Of a stretch of 24,781 bases of DNA, positions 22,654 to 24,781 are shown piece by piece. Source of the stretch: DASPKW01 sp038244055 (lineage in GTDB: Bacteria > Planctomycetota > Phycisphaerae > Tepidisphaerales > Tepidisphaeraceae); the NCBI GenBank assembly GCA_038244055.1, contig JBBRTW010000044.1, forward strand, positions 1-24,781. The letters are read 5' to 3'. Positions within the stretch are counted from its first letter, which is position 1. Every line of letters begins with the position of its first letter. The position numbers and the translations under genes are program-made. The notes beneath the pieces are model-generated. The model searched no databases. It was not told the DNA's origin and saw only the letters and a program-made list of their open reading frames with translations.

Positions 22654-23496
22654 TCATTTTGTGTTTTCCCTGAGGAACTTCACCGTCTCCGGCCAAGCCT
22701 CCGCCGCCGCCTTGCCATTGGCGGGCGAGCCATCCGACTGCCGCAAAAAGCCATGCCCCGCGCCTTCATAAATATGCGGCGTGTAAGGCTTGCCCAGTTC
22801 CTTCATCTTCTTCTCCGCAGGCGGAATCGTCGCATCCACCCGGTTGTCATTCCCGCCATAAAATCCGGCCACGGGCGCTTTGATCTTCTCCAGCGCCGCG
22901 GCCGCCGGGCTGGTGCCGTAGTACACCGCCGCCGCGTTCAGCTCCGGCTGCTCGCTGGCATATTTGAAGCTCACGCCGCCGCCCCAGCAGAAGCCGATGC
23001 TGGCCGATTTGCCATTGGCACTGGGGAGCTTGATTCCGTAAGCCCGCGTCGCATCGAGCTGCTTGGTCACCTCGCCGGCATCCAGCCCGCGCACGGCCTT
23101 GGTCACTGAATCGCGGTCGGGGAACTCATCGGTCCCGCCCCCCTTCGGCCCCTTGCCGCTGAGCAGGTCCGGCGCGATTGCAATAAAACCCTCGGCCGCC
23201 AGTTGATCGGCCACCGAGCGAATCCAGTCGGTAAGGCCAAAGATTTCCTGAATGACGATGACGACGGGCGCTTTTTCTTTGACTTCCGGATAGACCACGA
23301 ACGCATGGAGCTTGGCCTTGGAGCCGGGGACTTCGATATCGACCCATTCTCCATGGCGCGGCGAGGTGTTGAGTCGCTCCTTCGCCCCCGCCTCGGCCGG
23401 CGGAAGCTTGGGCGGATCGGCCGCCATCGCGGGAATAGCGGCCAGGAGAATCACAAGAGCGGCGAGGGAGAGTTTGTGGTTCATGGCCCGCATCAT
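22654..23496 (-). CDS. Secreted dienelactone hydrolase-family protein
   Basis: Alpha/beta-hydrolases of this family cut lactones or esters with a Cys-Asp-His triad. The 280 residues start with a signal peptide (LSLAALVILLAAIPAMAA, cleavage near 25-26), so the protein is exported, unlike the cytosolic enzymes of aromatic degradation. VIVIQEIFGLTDWIRSVADQL carries the typical Glu94. The nucleophile elbow is GFCWGGG with Cys170. The rest of the triad is Asp217 in YGGNDNRVDA and His248 in YEGAGHGFLR. FIAIAPDLLSG is also a family mark. ATG 23496 and ATG 23484 (MNHKLSL) are both possible starts; both keep the signal peptide. It faces the glycosidase gene. The true substrate is unknown and no pathway partners are nearby. 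Confidence 0.9.
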   Translation of the reverse strand: MMRAMNHKLSLAALVILLAAIPAMAADPPKLPPAEAGAKERLNTSPRHGEWVDIEVPGSKAKLHAFVVYPEVKEKAPVVIVIQEIFGLTDWIRSVADQLAAEGFIAIAPDLLSGKGPKGGGTDEFPDRDSVTKAVRGLDAGEVTKQLDATRAYGIKLPSANGKSASIGFCWGGGVSFKYASEQPELNAAAVYYGTSPAAAALEKIKAPVAGFYGGNDNRVDATIPPAEKKMKELGKPYTPHIYEGAGHGFLRQSDGSPANGKAAAEAWPETVKFLRENTK

Positions 23497-23559
23497 GCTC
23501 GCGGAGGGTGCGAGATGTCAAAAGGAAAATATTTCCGCGGAGATTTCCAAACCCCGTCC

Positions 23560-23647
23560 GTCATCGCGAAGCCGCGAGCGTCATAAAGCCACGACCATCG
23601 TAAAGCCGCGACCGTTATAAAGCCGCCACCGTCATAAAGCCGCGACC
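23560..23647 (+). repeat. 17-nt tandem array at left end of element B
   Basis: Four units of 17 bases (type GTCATAAAGCCGCGACC) run from 23580 to 23647 and a related 20-base unit precedes them at 23560. Each begins with GTCAT or a variant, the same bases that start element B immediately after. Confidence 0.88.
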
Positions 23648-23771
23648 GTCATCCTGAGGGAGTATAGACGACCGAAGGATCTTGTTTGCCCATTGTGGCC
23701 CATCAACAAGGCGAATGGGCCGATCCTTCGAAGCAAGATTCCTCGGTCGCCTGAAGCTCCTTCGGGATGAC
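23648..23771 (+). repeat. Dispersed palindromic element, copy B (124 bp)
   Basis: The first 35 bases are identical to those of copy A (GTCATCCTGAGGGAGTATAG and on), and the last ~45 nearly so (GCAAGATTCCTCGGTCGCCT and on). The ends are imperfect inverted copies of each other. The middle holds a further inverted pair (GCCCATT near 23688 with AATGGGC near 23715), so the whole can fold on itself. It lies downstream of the branching-enzyme gene, whose stop is 24 bases away. Confidence 0.87.
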
Positions 23772-23795
23772 CCTGGGCAAGCCGTTTCTCAGATT

Positions 23796-24781
23796 TCAAA
23801 CCGGCATCAAAACCTGCGCCGTCCGGCTCGGCAGATAAATCTGGATCGACTGCTTCCGGTCCCCCATCGGGGTCTCCTGCTTCGGGTAGGTCGTGTTCGG
23901 ACGCACCAGCCCATGGCCGCCATATTCGCGGGCGTCGGAGTTGAGGATGATCTGGTAATTTTTTGGATCGGGCACCGGGATGCGCAGGTCGGTGTAGGAA
24001 TTGGTCGAGTGAAAATTAAACGCGAAAACCAGCGGCCCGCGGCGGTAGATCAGCAGCTTGTTGTCCTCGTGAACCATGATCTGCTCGATGAATTTATCGC
24101 TGAGCAAATGATGCTGGTCATCGAGTTTCTGCATGGCCGCTTCGAAATTCTGCAAACCCTGGTAGCGCAGCAGGGGATTGTCCGCGAGCGACCACTGCCG
24201 CCGGGCGAAGTGGTAGGAATAATTGTTCCCCTCGCGCGGGAAATCGATCCACTCGGGGTGGCCGAACTCATTGCCCATGAAGTTGAGATACCCTTCGCCC
24301 GAGAGGGTGAAGGTGAGCAGGCGGATCAATTTGTGCAGGGCGATTCCGCGGTCCACCACCAGGTTCTGGCTGGAGGTGTCCATGTGGAAATACATGTGCT
24401 TGTCCATCAGCCAGAAAGCGATGGTCTTATCCCCCACCATCGCCTGGTCGTGCGATTCGGCGTAGCCGATGTGCTTCTCGGCGTGGCGGCGGTTGAGCAG
24501 CACATGGAAAATATCCCCCATGCTCCACTGCTCATCGGGCTTCTCCTTGAGCAGTTTGATCCAGTAATCGGGCACGCCCATCGCCAGGCGGTAGTCGAAA
24601 CCAAGGCCCCCTTCGGCCACCGGCCGGGCCAGGCCCGGCATGCCCGAAACATCCTCGGCCACGGTGATGCAATCCGGCTTGACCGCGTGGGCGACGAGAT
24701 TCGCCAGTTGCAGATACACCACCGCGTCGCGATCGACATTCGGGCCAAAATAATCGCTGTACTTCGTGAAATCCTTGCCCA
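23796..24781 (-). CDS. glgB: 1,4-alpha-glucan branching enzyme, eukaryote-like type (partial, C-terminal)
   Basis: It makes alpha-1,6 branches in glycogen. The gene runs off the right edge; about 328 C-terminal residues are present and the frame stays open to base 24781. The visible part starts GKDFTKYSDYFGPNVDRDAV and continues ITVAEDVSGMPGLARP with the catalytic acid Glu, GFDYRLAMGVPDYWIKLLKE, WSMGDIFHVLLNRRHAEKHI, then AESHDQAMVGDKTIAFWLMD with the transition-state Asp, then GYLNFMGNEFGHPEWIDFPR and YSYHFARRQWSL. These run close to animal, yeast and plant branching enzymes (GH13 subfamily 8) as I remember them, rather than to the common bacterial GlgB. The catalytic nucleophile Asp lies outside the window. 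The C-terminal beta domain ends IYLPSRTAQVLMPV. Confidence 0.93.
   Translation of the reverse strand, partial: GKDFTKYSDYFGPNVDRDAVVYLQLANLVAHAVKPDCITVAEDVSGMPGLARPVAEGGLGFDYRLAMGVPDYWIKLLKEKPDEQWSMGDIFHVLLNRRHAEKHIGYAESHDQAMVGDKTIAFWLMDKHMYFHMDTSSQNLVVDRGIALHKLIRLLTFTLSGEGYLNFMGNEFGHPEWIDFPREGNNYSYHFARRQWSLADNPLLRYQGLQNFEAAMQKLDDQHHLLSDKFIEQIMVHEDNKLLIYRRGPLVFAFNFHSTNSYTDLRIPVPDPKNYQIILNSDAREYGGHGLVRPNTTYPKQETPMGDRKQSIQIYLPSRTAQVLMPV

Overview
The window looks like a chromosomal segment of a planctomycete, most likely class Phycisphaerae. The evidence is a GC-rich genome with strong codon bias, a secreted glycosidase carrying the planctomycete-type N-terminal signature LEDRQMLS, a large pseudopilin operon, a small Hanks-type kinase, and a glycogen branching enzyme of the eukaryote-like subfamily. 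The phylum call is inference from these features; no rRNA is present.

Layout. 1-359: a tRNA-Ser(GGA) on the minus strand with its terminator, then the promoter region of a long plus-strand operon. 360-12612: that operon, in the order GspF-like protein, four GspG-like pseudopilins, then GspH-, GspI-, GspJ- and GspK-like proteins. This is the classical type II secretion F-G-H-I-J-K order, with G expanded and K enlarged to 1356 residues. No secretin, ATPase or L/M proteins are present. 12613-12896: a convergent junction with a perfect hairpin and a dispersed repeat. 12897-16509: a minus-strand group of L,D-transpeptidase, 5-formyltetrahydrofolate cyclo-ligase and RarA. 16593-18076: a secreted beta-propeller-like protein and a small acidic protein. 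18289-19170: a Ser/Thr kinase (minus). 19730-22492: a secreted modular glycosidase candidate. 22654-23496: a secreted dienelactone hydrolase-family protein (minus). 23796-24781: the C-terminal part of a branching enzyme (minus, open at the window edge).

The most unusual aspect is the density and placement of palindromic short repeats. A 124-127 bp element with imperfect terminal inverted repeats occurs three times (6637, 12738 inverted, 23648), and each copy is flanked by tandem arrays whose units contain the element's own terminal bases. Head-to-head arrays of CACGAA-type and CACAGAT-type units sit between genes, and one fills the gap between two convergent stop codons. Two palindromic repeats lie inside genes and keep the frame: a 162 bp composite inside rarA (54 codons) and a 77 bp palindrome in the leader of a pseudopilin. 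No transposase, CRISPR array or prophage gene was seen.

How the genes work together. The pseudopilin operon would build a periplasmic or outer-surface secretion or pilus fibre, with the missing machine parts encoded elsewhere. The secreted glycosidase candidate and hydrolase are plausible exported enzymes, but nothing in the sequence ties them to this particular machine. The remaining genes are housekeeping (folate salvage, fork repair, wall cross-linking, glycogen) or of unknown role.
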